Shown: positions 33,984-44,100 of the stretch, one piece after another
How positions within the stretch are numbered: the first letter of the stretch is position 1
Layout: each line of letters begins with the position of its first letter
DNA from: JAVBLY01 sp031553035
GTDB lineage: Bacteria; Bacillota; Clostridia; Peptostreptococcales; Anaerovoracaceae
Direction: 5' to 3'
Length of the DNA stretch: 64,000 nucleotides
NCBI GenBank assembly: GCA_031553035.1
Contig: JAVBLY010000003.1
Span: 62,001-126,000, forward strand
Made by a program: the position numbers and the translations under genes
The notes under the pieces: generated by a model
What the model was told of the DNA's origin: nothing
What the model saw: only the letters and a program-made list of their open reading frames with translations
Database searches by the model: none

Positions 33984-35831
33984 CTACTTCTTATCCAAAA
34001 TATACGGAACCGAAACTACTGCGATATTCCGGTCATGCATTAATTTTTGTCTGATCGCAAATGCAGTCTGGTTATGATAGACATTTTTCCATGTTTTCGG
34101 AACGATGAACTGAGGCATTACAACTGTGATCATGTCACCGGAATTGGATTTATGTTCCCCGGATTCTATAAAATCGGTCAGTGTACCAATTATGTCCCGG
34201 TGGGGAGAGTATTTTACGATGAGGGGGATATTTATATTGAACTTGCTCCATTTATCCAATATTTTTACAGATTCATCCTCGTCGATAGACACGTTCAAAA
34301 TCACGATGTTCTTGTCATAAACCATATATCTGGCGTAGTTGATCGCCTTTAAAGATGCTTTGTTGAGTGAGCTTATAAGAACTATCGTGTGCTGGTTCTC
34401 ATTATCCATTTCGGCATCGACTCTATAATCCTCCGGCTTTAATCTAAGTTGCTTGATAACGTTTATATAATGTTTCTTTGTTATCTTCATGAAACACACC
34501 AGTATCACAATGAGAAGGAGTGTGATCCAGGCCCCGTCGAGCATCTTACTGTAAGCTATTATGATGACCGTTACGATGGTCATCACGGAACCGATCCCGT
34601 TGATGATCGCCTTGTGTATTCTCCCTGCATCTTTACACCTGATCCACTTTGTTAACATCCCCACCTGAGACAATGTGAAAGAAATGAATACACCGATTGC
34701 ATATAGGGGCACTAATGCATGTGTATCCGCTTTGTAGATTATAACCAGCAGGCAGGATATGATGCTTAATACGATGATTCCGTTGGAATATCCAAGTCTG
34801 CCTCCTCTGGCACCGAACTGTCTTGGTACATAGCCATCCCGGGCAGTAAGCGACAAGAGCATAGGAAGCCCGGCAAAAGCAGTATTGGCTGCCATGACCA
34901 GTATGATTGCAGTTGCTACCTGGATGACATAATACATAAAATTATCACCGAATATCTGTCCGGCGATTTGAGAAAGTACTGTGACATCATTATTTGGTAC
35001 CGCATGAAAAATCGTGGCCATGTAGGATGTTCCGCCGAAAATCAGGAATACAAATAATGCCAGTAAACCCAGAACTCTTTTTGCATTTTTCTGGGACGGT
35101 TCTTTGAAATTAGGGATGGCGTTGCTGACTGCTTCAACACCTGTAAGCCCGGCGCACCCTGCGGCGAACGCTCTTATCATGAGGAAAAAAGTAATGTCAC
35201 CTACAGCATCCGGTATTTGGAATTCTGGATCGGGCTGAAACCCGAGGAAATTCACTTTTACAAAGCCGACTACAATCATTAGCAGCATGGAGAATATAAA
35301 TATATATGTTGGAAGAGCAAAGATTCTTGCCGATTCTCTGACGCCCCTCAGATTACCGATGGTCATGAGAACGATCAGAAAAATGGTGATCGGAACTTTA
35401 TAAGGTAGCAGGGCGGGTATGGCTGAAGTTATGGCCGCTGTTCCCGCCGTAGTACTTACGGCAACAGTGAGAATATAACCGATAATCAGCGATGCACATG
35501 CCACCAGTCCCGGCATTTCCCCCAGGTTTTCTTTTGCAACTGTATATGAGCCCCCGCCATGAGGATAACTGTCGATAGTCTGCCGGTATGAAAATACCAA
35601 AATCAGAAGCAGCACGATGATGGCGATAGCGGCAAAAAACATGTCCCGATATGCCATCATTCCCACGACCGGCACCAATACCCATAAGATCTCCTCCACC
35701 GCATAAGCGACCGAAGATATGGCATCGCTGGCCATGATAGGAAGACCCCAGAAAACATTGAGTCTTTCCCCCTGCAGCTCTTCATTTGGAAGCGACCTGC
35801 CAATTAAAAACTTTTTGAATTTGTGAAACAT
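33984..35831 (-). CDS. APC-superfamily permease, KimA (YdaO)-like, probable potassium importer
   Basis: 615 residues with about 12 transmembrane segments in the first 450 and a cytosolic C-terminal domain of about 150 residues (HTIVLISSLNKASLKAINYARY; VKYSPHRDIIGTLTDFIE). The N-terminus MFHKFKKFLIGRSLPNEELQ followed by IMASDAISSVAYAVEEIL and the total length resemble B. subtilis KimA, a c-di-AMP-regulated high-affinity K+ importer. Other APC amino acid permeases with this tail exist, so K+ is probable, not proven. I see no c-di-AMP riboswitch upstream. It runs towards the tRNA-Lys terminator. Confidence 0.85.
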   Translation of the reverse strand: MFHKFKKFLIGRSLPNEELQGERLNVFWGLPIMASDAISSVAYAVEEILWVLVPVVGMMAYRDMFFAAIAIIVLLLILVFSYRQTIDSYPHGGGSYTVAKENLGEMPGLVACASLIIGYILTVAVSTTAGTAAITSAIPALLPYKVPITIFLIVLMTIGNLRGVRESARIFALPTYIFIFSMLLMIVVGFVKVNFLGFQPDPEFQIPDAVGDITFFLMIRAFAAGCAGLTGVEAVSNAIPNFKEPSQKNAKRVLGLLALFVFLIFGGTSYMATIFHAVPNNDVTVLSQIAGQIFGDNFMYYVIQVATAIILVMAANTAFAGLPMLLSLTARDGYVPRQFGARGGRLGYSNGIIVLSIISCLLVIIYKADTHALVPLYAIGVFISFTLSQVGMLTKWIRCKDAGRIHKAIINGIGSVMTIVTVIIIAYSKMLDGAWITLLLIVILVCFMKITKKHYINVIKQLRLKPEDYRVDAEMDNENQHTIVLISSLNKASLKAINYARYMVYDKNIVILNVSIDEDESVKILDKWSKFNINIPLIVKYSPHRDIIGTLTDFIESGEHKSNSGDMITVVMPQFIVPKTWKNVYHNQTAFAIRQKLMHDRNIAVVSVPYILDKK

Positions 35832-35973
35832 CGTATCATCCCCTGCTGGATCGTCCCTTTAGATCCCCTTTTTATATTATTTTAACATCCATTATTGTAG
35901 CACAGAGGAATTGTAATTTCTATCGATATTATGTGCATTTTAATGAAAGATGAAATATAAACTTTTACGCTGA

Positions 35974-36344
35974 TCAGCGCTCTTCGGCCAGTCTATCTAC
36001 CAATTCAACAAGCTTCTTTTCATATGAGGCGATTCCAGCCAGAATGGAAACCTTGCAGGCTTTATTAAACAAATTCAAATGCTCCTTTGCTTTTGCGGCA
36101 TCCTTTAAAAAAAAGACATGAATATGCATACATAGTCCGCTGCTCACTGATCTCCGAGCGGGTGACTTTTATGTGTTTCCTGAATTCTTTGGAGTAGAGG
36201 CGGTCGATTTCTTCCTGACGGCTCTCGTTAATGATTTCATGAAACAGCCGCGACCCATCGCCCCATTAGTATCTTTATCCATATTAAACAGGAAAAAACC
36301 ATCACTGGGCATATCTGTATGATATTTGCGGCTGTTTTTCCCAT
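35974..36344 (-). pseudogene. Frameshifted remnant of an unidentified gene
   Basis: An ATG at 36342-36344 with SD GGGGGAACTT begins a reading frame that stays protein-like only by switching frame. Recognisable pieces are DMPSDGFFLFNMDKDTNG, LFHEIINESRQEEIDRLYSK, FRKHIKVTRSEISEQRTMYA and finally DAAKAKEHLNLFNKACKVS ending in LAEER-stop. At least two to three frameshifts separate them. I cannot name the family. The flanking gaps, 35832-35973 and 36345-36437, hold no gene I can support. Confidence 0.55.
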
Positions 36345-36437
36345 AAGTTCCCCCTGTAAGGTATATTGGTGCATTATTACAGCTAAACGACTAAGTTTAT
36401 TGTAACAAAATGCGAGGCATAATGATAAAATAAATAT

Positions 36438-36465
36438 TGTAACCTTTTTGCTTTTCATTCGTTTT
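36438..36465 (+). promoter_or_regulatory. ECF-type promoter candidate upstream of the sigma factor gene
   Basis: TGTAAC (36438-36443), 16-bp spacer, CGTTTT (36460-36465). Spacing and boxes resemble ECF sigma promoters (AAC-type -35, CGT-type -10), so the sigma factor may drive its own gene. A second TATTGTAAC copy lies about 37 bp upstream. Confidence 0.4.
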
Positions 36466-36484
36466 CATATCACAAGGGGCATAT

Positions 36485-36973
36485 ATGCACAGAGATTTGA
36501 TAGAAGAACTTTATAGAAAACATCACAGCTCGGCATTTGCCTACGTTTTTTCTTTATGCGGGAACAAAGAGATCGCAGAAGATGTGGTAAGTCAGGCTTT
36601 TGAAAAAGCAATCATCACCATCGATGACAGTGTCCCCAATTTCAGATACTGGCTTCTGAGGGTATGCAGGAACCTCTGGATAGACCTAAAAAGGCGTGAG
36701 AAAAAAATTGCCGGAACACCTGTAGATGAACTTTCCATAGAGGCAAATGATGACGTGCCTAAAGATGTTATGCGCAAAATGGAAAATGCTGAATTGTACG
36801 AAGCTATTGAGGATTTGGACGGCCCCGAAAAAGAAATAATAGTATTATTCTATTTTTCAAATGCCAGTATAAAAGAAATCAGCATGCTGACAGGTATAAG
36901 CATTACAAATACAAAAGTAAAACTGCACAGAACGAGGCTGAAGCTTAAGAAGAAAATGGAGGATCAGAAATGA
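36485..36973 (+). CDS. ECF-type RNA polymerase sigma factor
   Basis: 162 residues with region 2 (AFAYVFSLCGNKEIAEDVVSQ, then AFEKAI and RYWLLRVCRNLWIDLKRR) and region 4 (YEAIEDLDGPEKEIIVLFYF followed by SIKEISMLTGISITNTKVKL, the HTH). No region 3, as expected for ECF sigma factors. The SD is AAGGGG. It overlaps the anti-sigma gene by four bases (ATGA), the standard arrangement for a coupled sigma/anti-sigma pair. The stress it reads is unknown; related pairs answer envelope stress. Confidence 0.93.
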   Translation: MHRDLIEELYRKHHSSAFAYVFSLCGNKEIAEDVVSQAFEKAIITIDDSVPNFRYWLLRVCRNLWIDLKRREKKIAGTPVDELSIEANDDVPKDVMRKMENAELYEAIEDLDGPEKEIIVLFYFSNASIKEISMLTGISITNTKVKLHRTRLKLKKKMEDQK

Positions 36974-38136
36974 GCTTTAATGAAATCTACAGAAAATATA
37001 AAAACAATACAGCCAGCGATAAGGAAAAACTGCAGGTCATGGAGGAACTTGAAAAATACAAAACTCTGACTGACGATTACCTTGACGAGCAGTCAGTCGA
37101 CTTCAATACAAAAAGCCAAAATGACAGCAAAACCCAATGGGATATCAACGAAGATGAAGTAAAAACCATTAAGAGTAGAGAAAAAACAAAAAATGTCAGG
37201 CTCGTACTCATTTCAGTCATTATAGTATGCCTGTTATTCCTCACATACAAATTTGCGGCGGTACCTTTCCTGAATAAGTATGTGCTGTTTGGACCGGAAA
37301 CGTATACCATTTCAAAGTCTGAATACTTTTCCGACCTTCAGATAGAGTTGGAGACTTTTACCAGTCTGCATGCTCCGTTTGTTAAAATAGCAGGAATTGG
37401 CTGGGAATCAACGGGTCTTGGTAAATACGACCTGACACTTCAACTGGTAAACCGGGATGACACATCAAATCACAAATATGAAAACGGCTACATAAAAAAC
37501 GGAAAAGTAAAGCTTAATCCATATTCTGAGACGACCATGTTCCGGGCAGGATACTTTGATTTGAGAAAAAATGATTACTCACAAAAAGAAATCGATGAAC
37601 ATAATAAAGCAGAACTTAAAAAACTAAGTGATCTTGAAAGTGATTTCACCGCTGCGAGAACGACGATCACCTTGAAAGATAGAATGGATATGGGCGTGCT
37701 GGCAAAGTATATAAACAAATATGACGATCTTACATTTGAATGGGCAGCTATCGTTCCCAGTGAATTAGGGAATATCGCTCCTTTATTAGGCATGGATCTT
37801 GAGGGCAGCAATATGATGATATCTCCGGAGGACAAGGCAAAGTACGGTGACTTTCCCGGATTTACAGAAATAGAATACACAAAAGAAGGTTTAGAAAATC
37901 ATTTCACTAACATGCTGGAATTCCAAAAGAATAATGAAGATTTGGTAAGCAGGATCGTAGATATGAACGAATTCAGTTCAGTCTGGTACGATGGGGTCAC
38001 CGAATATATCGATGGAAACGGAGTAGAAGCCTACGGCCTAGTAATAAAGGGAAACCCGTTGGCTATTGCTGAGTTTTATAAAGAAGTTCCGTGCATCGAC
38101 ATCACTGTCAGAGATGTCATGCTTGATGTTGAATGA
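36970..38136 (+). CDS. Transmembrane anti-sigma factor (Sigma_reg N/C type)
   Basis: 388 residues: a cytosolic N-terminal sigma-binding part (MSFNEIYRKYKNNTASDKEK), one membrane helix at about 78-100 (RLVLISVIIVCLLFLTYKFA), and an extracytoplasmic domain of about 285 residues. Segments such as SLHAPFVKIAGIGWESTGLGKYDL and VVPSELG-like AAIVPSELGNIAPLLGM fit the sigma factor regulator N- and C-terminal domains known from Bacillus YhdL-type proteins. It probably holds the upstream sigma factor at the membrane until an envelope signal releases it. Confidence 0.88.
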   Translation: MSFNEIYRKYKNNTASDKEKLQVMEELEKYKTLTDDYLDEQSVDFNTKSQNDSKTQWDINEDEVKTIKSREKTKNVRLVLISVIIVCLLFLTYKFAAVPFLNKYVLFGPETYTISKSEYFSDLQIELETFTSLHAPFVKIAGIGWESTGLGKYDLTLQLVNRDDTSNHKYENGYIKNGKVKLNPYSETTMFRAGYFDLRKNDYSQKEIDEHNKAELKKLSDLESDFTAARTTITLKDRMDMGVLAKYINKYDDLTFEWAAIVPSELGNIAPLLGMDLEGSNMMISPEDKAKYGDFPGFTEIEYTKEGLENHFTNMLEFQKNNEDLVSRIVDMNEFSSVWYDGVTEYIDGNGVEAYGLVIKGNPLAIAEFYKEVPCIDITVRDVMLDVE

Positions 38137-38178
38137 AGGAATGAACAGCTTATTCAATAACAGCAGTTCGAAATAGTC

Positions 38179-39312
38179 TTATGCGGTTTTTTTCTTGAAA
38201 ATTCCCCAAACCCTGTCGCGTATAAATGCTACGCAAAAGACGATCAGGCTGGTAATCAAAAATGCTATGATAAAATAAATAATAGTTATGACAATACCGT
38301 CATAAGCACGATCTTCCAGTAATTTGGGTAAATCGATAATAAACGGCATCTGCAGGATCCATGGATGGATACCAAGAAACAGCAGTGAATTTCTTCCTAC
38401 AAAGTCAAATACCCTGTTTACGGTCTCTCTCGCAAACAGATAGATGCCTCCGATTGATACCAAAGGCCCGATGAAATAATAAAACGACGTGATATCCCAC
38501 ATGTCACCTCTTCCCATCTGCATGAGCCGAAACCCTATTACAAGCGCAATTAAAGATAAAAACGAATTTAAAAGTGGTGGTTTATTTGGCTTCTGGTTGC
38601 TGACTCCCTCCATCTTGTCAATATCAGATGCGATTCTGCGCATTAGAAATCCCATAGTCATAAAAAACAACGCAACCGGCCACAAGCTGAGGAACCAAAC
38701 AGAAGATACTGCTGTTTGACTTAAAACATTCTGGATTGGAATGGAGCAAACTGCCAAGGCAATGGCAACCGCTGTCAGTACGCCCTTGCTCTTTATTTTT
38801 GTTATAGGATAGAAAAGTAAAGACGCAAAGAAAAGCGCATGAATAAACCAGAGTGGAGACGGAACTACCGGGCAGTCATATAGATATTTTCCTGCAAGCA
38901 AATATGCTCTTACAAGTTCTCCCCAATCAAAGGTAAAGCCAAATAACGGCATTTTCATATAATATGCATATATCGTTTGTGTCCATAAAAATGAAAGGAC
39001 AAAAAAGATGGTGTAAGGGAGCCATAAACCAGTAATCCGCTTCACTAAATAACGAGGAAATTTTATGGACTTTGGAGTGAACAGATATCCATTTATAAAG
39101 AAAAATAATGGTACGGCCGTAGTTATAATATAAGCCAGGAAACCATACCCTACCATTTCCTGAAGCCCTACCATATGGCTGATGAATATAAGGATCATGC
39201 CAATGCCTTTGAGCACATCAACATGGGGATTCCTGCTATTGATTGGCACACCATGAGAATTTGTCAATGTATCCGATTCATAATTTATTTCAGTTATTGT
39301 TTTCTGTTTCAT
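38179..39312 (-). CDS. Acyltransferase 3 family membrane protein
   Basis: 377 residues with about ten membrane segments. It starts with a cytosolic tail, then the family signature NPHVDVLKGIGMILIFISHM, whose His is the expected catalytic residue, and AVPLFFFINGYLFTPK near residue 85. Acyltransferase-3 proteins O-acetylate surface polysaccharides, teichoic acids or peptidoglycan. The target here is unknown; the neighbouring sigma/anti-sigma pair and CapA-like lipoprotein fit an envelope role. The SD is weak (GCTGAAAACAAC). It is convergent with the anti-sigma gene. Confidence 0.88.
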   Translation of the reverse strand: MKQKTITEINYESDTLTNSHGVPINSRNPHVDVLKGIGMILIFISHMVGLQEMVGYGFLAYIITTAVPLFFFINGYLFTPKSIKFPRYLVKRITGLWLPYTIFFVLSFLWTQTIYAYYMKMPLFGFTFDWGELVRAYLLAGKYLYDCPVVPSPLWFIHALFFASLLFYPITKIKSKGVLTAVAIALAVCSIPIQNVLSQTAVSSVWFLSLWPVALFFMTMGFLMRRIASDIDKMEGVSNQKPNKPPLLNSFLSLIALVIGFRLMQMGRGDMWDITSFYYFIGPLVSIGGIYLFARETVNRVFDFVGRNSLLFLGIHPWILQMPFIIDLPKLLEDRAYDGIVITIIYFIIAFLITSLIVFCVAFIRDRVWGIFKKKTA

Positions 39313-39370
39313 GTTGTTTTCAGCTTTCTAATAATTAAAAATTGGGGGAGAAAAAACTTTTCATTTTAAA

Positions 39371-39641
39371 TTATACTTCTGTCATAAACATTCTGGCAAC
39401 ACCCAGTTCGCCGGGGCTTTTGGCCGTAAACTCGACAGTATTGCCATCGATCTGTCTCGCTCCCGGATAAAATGATGCACGTTTTGCGTATTTATGTTCT
39501 TTGAAGTTTATAACCAGCGGCAGCAACCTCAAGAGTCATCTGCCTGCATGCGGCTTCATAACCCTGACCGCCGTAATTCACTTCACTCCAGCTTGTCACG
39601 CCTGTAATGCCTTCAAGATCGGCACTTATATATAGTTTCAT
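39371..39641 (-). pseudogene. Remnant of an M55 (DppA-like) D-aminopeptidase gene
   Basis: With SD AAGGAG, an ATG at 39639-39641 opens MKLYISADLEGITGVTSWSE, which is the N-terminus of M55 metallopeptidases, and runs to QMTLEVAAAGYKLQ before a stop. In another frame FKEHKYAKRASFYPGARQID and then FTAKSPGELGVARMFMTEV-stop looks like the C-terminal end of the same family. About two thirds of a normal ~270-residue protein is missing, so an internal deletion plus frameshift has destroyed it. The promoter context is gone. Confidence 0.75.
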
Positions 39642-39766
39642 CTGCTTAACTCCTTTTCAGTTTCTTTACATTATGTGTTTCTATTGTATTAAAATTTTTA
39701 ATTCATAGCAAACCTATGATACAATTTATCTGTAAATAAAACGAATGAAGCAGATTGGAATTCAAT

Positions 39767-40984
39767 ATGAAACATAATCGCAAATTATTAGCTGTCATAC
39801 TTATACTTATTTTGTCTGTCACTTTTGCCGCTTGTGGCAATTCGGAAGACGGATCGTCCGATAAGAAGGTCGACGATACCGCAGGCAAAGCAGTCGATAT
39901 CGACATCAGTTTTGTAGGGGATATCATGACCCATCAGCCCCAGATCGACGGCGCCAAAACCGGTGACGGATATGACTTTAACAATAACTTCGAATATATC
40001 AAAGATTACATTGAAATGTCGGATCTTGCTTTATGCAATCTTGAAACCACCTTTGCAGGAAAACCATATACCGGATACCCTGTCTTTTCCGGTCCAAGCG
40101 AGCTTGCAGGCGCCATAAAAAATGCAGGTTTTGATGTTGCGGTAACGGCAAACAATCATATGCTGGATAAGGGAAAAGATGGTCTGATAAAGACTTTAGA
40201 TGTACTGAATGAAACCGGTATCAAGGCAACCGGCACCCGATCGACTCCTGAAGAAAAAGACTATCTGGTCACCAAAGTCGACGGAATCAAGGTGGGAATA
40301 ATTGCAAGCACATACGAAACATCTAAGGTTGGTGGTCAGCGAACAATGAACGGTACTGCCATGACTGATGAATCAGCTCAGCTTATCAACTCATTCAGCT
40401 ATGAAGATGTAGATGAAGACCTGGCTTCTTTTAAAGAGTCAATAGATAACGCAAGAAAAGATGGCGCGCAGGTAATAATTGCATATCTCCACTGGGGAGA
40501 AGAATACGAAAAAGAACCTAATGATCATCAAGTATCCATTGCCGAGAAAGTCGCCGGGTTCGGAGCTGACGTCATATTTGCATCTCATCCCCACGTTCTT
40601 CAGAAAGAAGATGTTGTCACTGTAGGCAAAGGCGAAAATACCAGGGCTGTACCCGTTTTTTACTCTATGGGTAATTTCATTTCCAACCAGAGAACAGAAA
40701 CTCTAAGCAACCGATATACCGAAGAGGGAATCATAGCCCAGGCCAGAATAACCTATAACACCGGCGACGATTCTGTTACAAATATTGAAACAGGATATAT
40801 CCCCGTCTGGGTCGAAAAATACAGCAGCGGAGGCAAGAACAGATACGCCGTTATTCCGCTGATCGATGACTATACCAGCAACTCTAGCCTTAATGAATCG
40901 GGGCATGTGAGCAGAGCAGAAACTGCCAGGTCTGATATTGAAGACCTTCTTGGAGCACCTAAGAATCTATTCGAGGGTAAGTAA
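39767..40984 (+). CDS. CapA/PgsA-like lipoprotein (metallophosphatase fold)
   Basis: 405 residues. A lipoprotein signal peptide (KLLAVILILILSVTFAACGN) has the lipobox Cys near residue 24. The CapA domain then starts with ISFVGDIMTHQPQIDGAK and contains CNLETTFAGKPYTGYPVFSG, VAVTANNHMLDKGKDG and IIAYLHWGEEYEKEPNDHQ, the metal-binding calcineurin-like positions, and ASHPHVLQ near 275. CapA proteins take part in poly-gamma-glutamate export or anchoring. No pgsBC partners are adjacent, so polymer synthesis here is not supported. The start is the ATG at 39767 with GGAATTC upstream; a TTG four codons earlier is less likely. Confidence 0.9.
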   Translation: MKHNRKLLAVILILILSVTFAACGNSEDGSSDKKVDDTAGKAVDIDISFVGDIMTHQPQIDGAKTGDGYDFNNNFEYIKDYIEMSDLALCNLETTFAGKPYTGYPVFSGPSELAGAIKNAGFDVAVTANNHMLDKGKDGLIKTLDVLNETGIKATGTRSTPEEKDYLVTKVDGIKVGIIASTYETSKVGGQRTMNGTAMTDESAQLINSFSYEDVDEDLASFKESIDNARKDGAQVIIAYLHWGEEYEKEPNDHQVSIAEKVAGFGADVIFASHPHVLQKEDVVTVGKGENTRAVPVFYSMGNFISNQRTETLSNRYTEEGIIAQARITYNTGDDSVTNIETGYIPVWVEKYSSGGKNRYAVIPLIDDYTSNSSLNESGHVSRAETARSDIEDLLGAPKNLFEGK

Positions 40985-41117
40985 ACAATTCTATATCATA
41001 TCCGTATTTCACTAACATAGTAAAGTACTACTATATTGATTGAATATCATACTTTTATGGTATAATTAACAGTATGATATAAAATGTATTACAAATATTT
41101 TTGGAGGATCAGAAAAA

Positions 41118-44100
41118 ATGCAAGTAGTGGGAAAATGGTTTGATAAACTTGATTTCGACGATAATATAGCCGGCATTATGCTCGATATGATACCAGTAGG
41201 TGTCCATGTATGGAACCAAAAAGGTGAAATGATTGCCAGCAACAAGGAATGGCTTAACATATTCGGACTTAAGACTGTAGATGAAGCAAATATCAATTTT
41301 TACAGGCTTTCTCCTGAATATCAGCCTGATGGCGGAAATTCAAAAGAGAAGGCGGAAGAATATATAAAGCATGCTTTTGAACACGGCTATACTAAGTTTG
41401 AATGGATGCATCAAACTTTGGATGAGAAGACCCTGATCCCATCCGAAATAGTTCTTAACAGAACCGAAAACAATGGCCAGACATATGTAATCGCCAGCAT
41501 AAGAGACCTTACAGAAGAGAAATTATATGAAGAAAAGATACATGAGGCGGACGAGCGCTCGAAAGTCATGCTTGATGCGACGCCTCTGTGCTGTAATTTA
41601 TGGAATAAAGAATTCCACAACATCGACTGCAATGAAGAAGCAGTTAAGTTGTTTGGACTCAAGGATAAACAGGAATATCTGGATAGGTTTTTTGAATTAT
41701 CTCCGGAATTTCAGCCTGACGGAATGCTCTCTGAAGAAAAAGCAGCAAAGTTCATAAAAGATGCATTTGAAACCGGTTCCTGCAAATTCGAATGGATGCA
41801 TCAGAAACTTAACGGCGAACAGATACCTTCGGAAATAATTCTTGTTCGTGTTACATACGGAAAAGACGATGTGGTCGCCGGCTATACAAGAGACTTAAGA
41901 GAACAAAAGGAGGCAATGGCACAACTGAGAGCGGCCGACGAAAGAACAAAGGTCGTCCTTGATGCAACACCAATGTGTACTAATCTCTGGAACAAAGATT
42001 TTGAAAACATCGACTGTAACGAAGAGGCTGTGAAGTTGTTTGAACTTAAGAATAAGCAGGAATATCTGGACAGGTTCTTTGAATTATCTCCTGAGCTTCA
42101 GCCTGATGGCGCACCATCCAATGACAAAGCGGCAAAGTACATAGCTGAAGCATTCGAAAACGGATCCTGCAAATTCGAATGGATGCACCAGAAGTTAAAC
42201 GGAGAGCAGATTCCCGCAGAAATAACTTTGGTAAAAGTAAAATATGGCAACGAAGATATGGTGGCCGGCTACACCAGAGACCTGAGGGAAGAAAAAGAAA
42301 CCATGGCCAAACTGAGGGAAGCGGATGAAAGAACTCAAGTAATGCTGGATGCAACACCTCTTTGCTGTAACCTCTGGGACAAGGATTTTCACAATATAGA
42401 TTGTAATGAGGAAGCGGTCAAATTATTTGAACTCAAAAACAAACAGGAATATTTGGACAGATTTTTTGAATTGTCTCCAGAATATCAACCTAACGGTGAG
42501 CTTACAGAAAAAGCTGCCCAAAATAATATCAAAACCGCATTCAATGAAGGATTCTGCAAATTCGAATGGATGCATCAGAAGCTAAACGGTGAACAGATCC
42601 CTGCCGAGATAACATTGGTTCGTGTAAAATACGGCGATGAAGATGTGGTTGCAGGGTACACAAGAGATTTGAGAGAACAGAAAGAAGCAATAGCAAAACT
42701 CAGGGAAGCAGACGAAAGAACTCAGCTGATGCTGGATGCAACACCTCTTTGCTGTAACCTTTGGAACAGGGATTTCGAAAACATAGACTGCAACGAAGAA
42801 GCTGTCAAACTGTTCGAGCTAAAGGACAAACAGGAATATCTGGATAGATTTTTTGAATTGTCTCCTGAATATCAACCTAACGGCAAACTTACAAGCGAAC
42901 TTGCCATGGAAAATATTAAAACAGCTTTTAACGACGGATATGTCAGATTTGAGTGGATGCATCAAAAACTCAACGGCGAGCAGATTCCTGCGGAAATTAC
43001 GCTTGTAAGAGTAAAGTATAAAGACGACTATATTGTTGCCGGTTATACCAGAGATCTCAGGGAGCAAAAGGCCATGATAGCTGATATGCATCGTGTTCAG
43101 GAGGATCTGAGGCTGGCAAGAGATAAAGCTGAAGAAAGTGCCCAGGCAAAGAGTGATTTTGTGGCCAACATGAGTCATGAAATCAGGACTCCCATGAACG
43201 GCATCCTCGGAATGCTTCATCTGGTCATGAAAACCCAGCTAAGTGACAAACAACAAAATTATCTCCGCAATATGGAAATGTCGGCAAATAATTTGCTTAG
43301 AATAATCAATGACATCCTCGACTTTTCAAAGATAGAGGCAGGCAAGCTTGAAATGGAAAAGACCTTATTTAAGGTCAGTAATGTGATCGAAGAAATAAAG
43401 TCTATGTTCGCCCCAAGAGTCAAGGAGAAGGGTCTGGATTTCACCGTAGACTTCAATAGCAATGATGACGGATATGTGTTCGGGGACTCTCTGAGGCTGA
43501 AGCAAATTCTCATCAATCTCATCGGAAATGCCATCAAATTTACTGACGAGGGACAGATCACCATACATGTAAAAAAAGTCTCGACAGCAAAAAAGAATAT
43601 CGAATATGAATTCTCTGTTGAGGACACGGGCATCGGCATGAAAAAGAAGCAGGTAGATGCTCTGTTCACTCCTTTTACACAAGGCGACGCTTCAATTACA
43701 CGAGAATACGGAGGAACAGGTCTTGGCCTTACCATAAGCAGAAACCTTGTCGACATGATGAACGGCAGGGTCTGGGTTGAAAGTGAATATGAACACGGCT
43801 CTACATTTTATTTTACCGCACTTTTCGAATCTTCGGATGATATCGATATCAAACCTTACAGCAACAGAAATGTACATCCCAGTTCAGAAAAACAGTTTGA
43901 AGATGAGATGGCCAGCGGTTATATCCTGCTGGTAGAAGACATCGAAATAAATCAGATGCTGGCAGTAGAGCTTCTCGAACTTGCGGGCTATACTGTTGAT
44001 GTGGCGGCCAACGGCGTAGAAGCCCTGGACTTCCTAAAGAAAAATAAATATGACGCTGTCCTTATGGATATCCAGATGCCTATCATGGACGGCCTCACAG

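Noticed and set aside
35832..36236. Possible c-di-AMP (ydaO) riboswitch ahead of the KimA-like gene
   Set aside because: I looked for the conserved G-rich and closing elements on the minus strand and found none; the region is occupied by a decayed gene.
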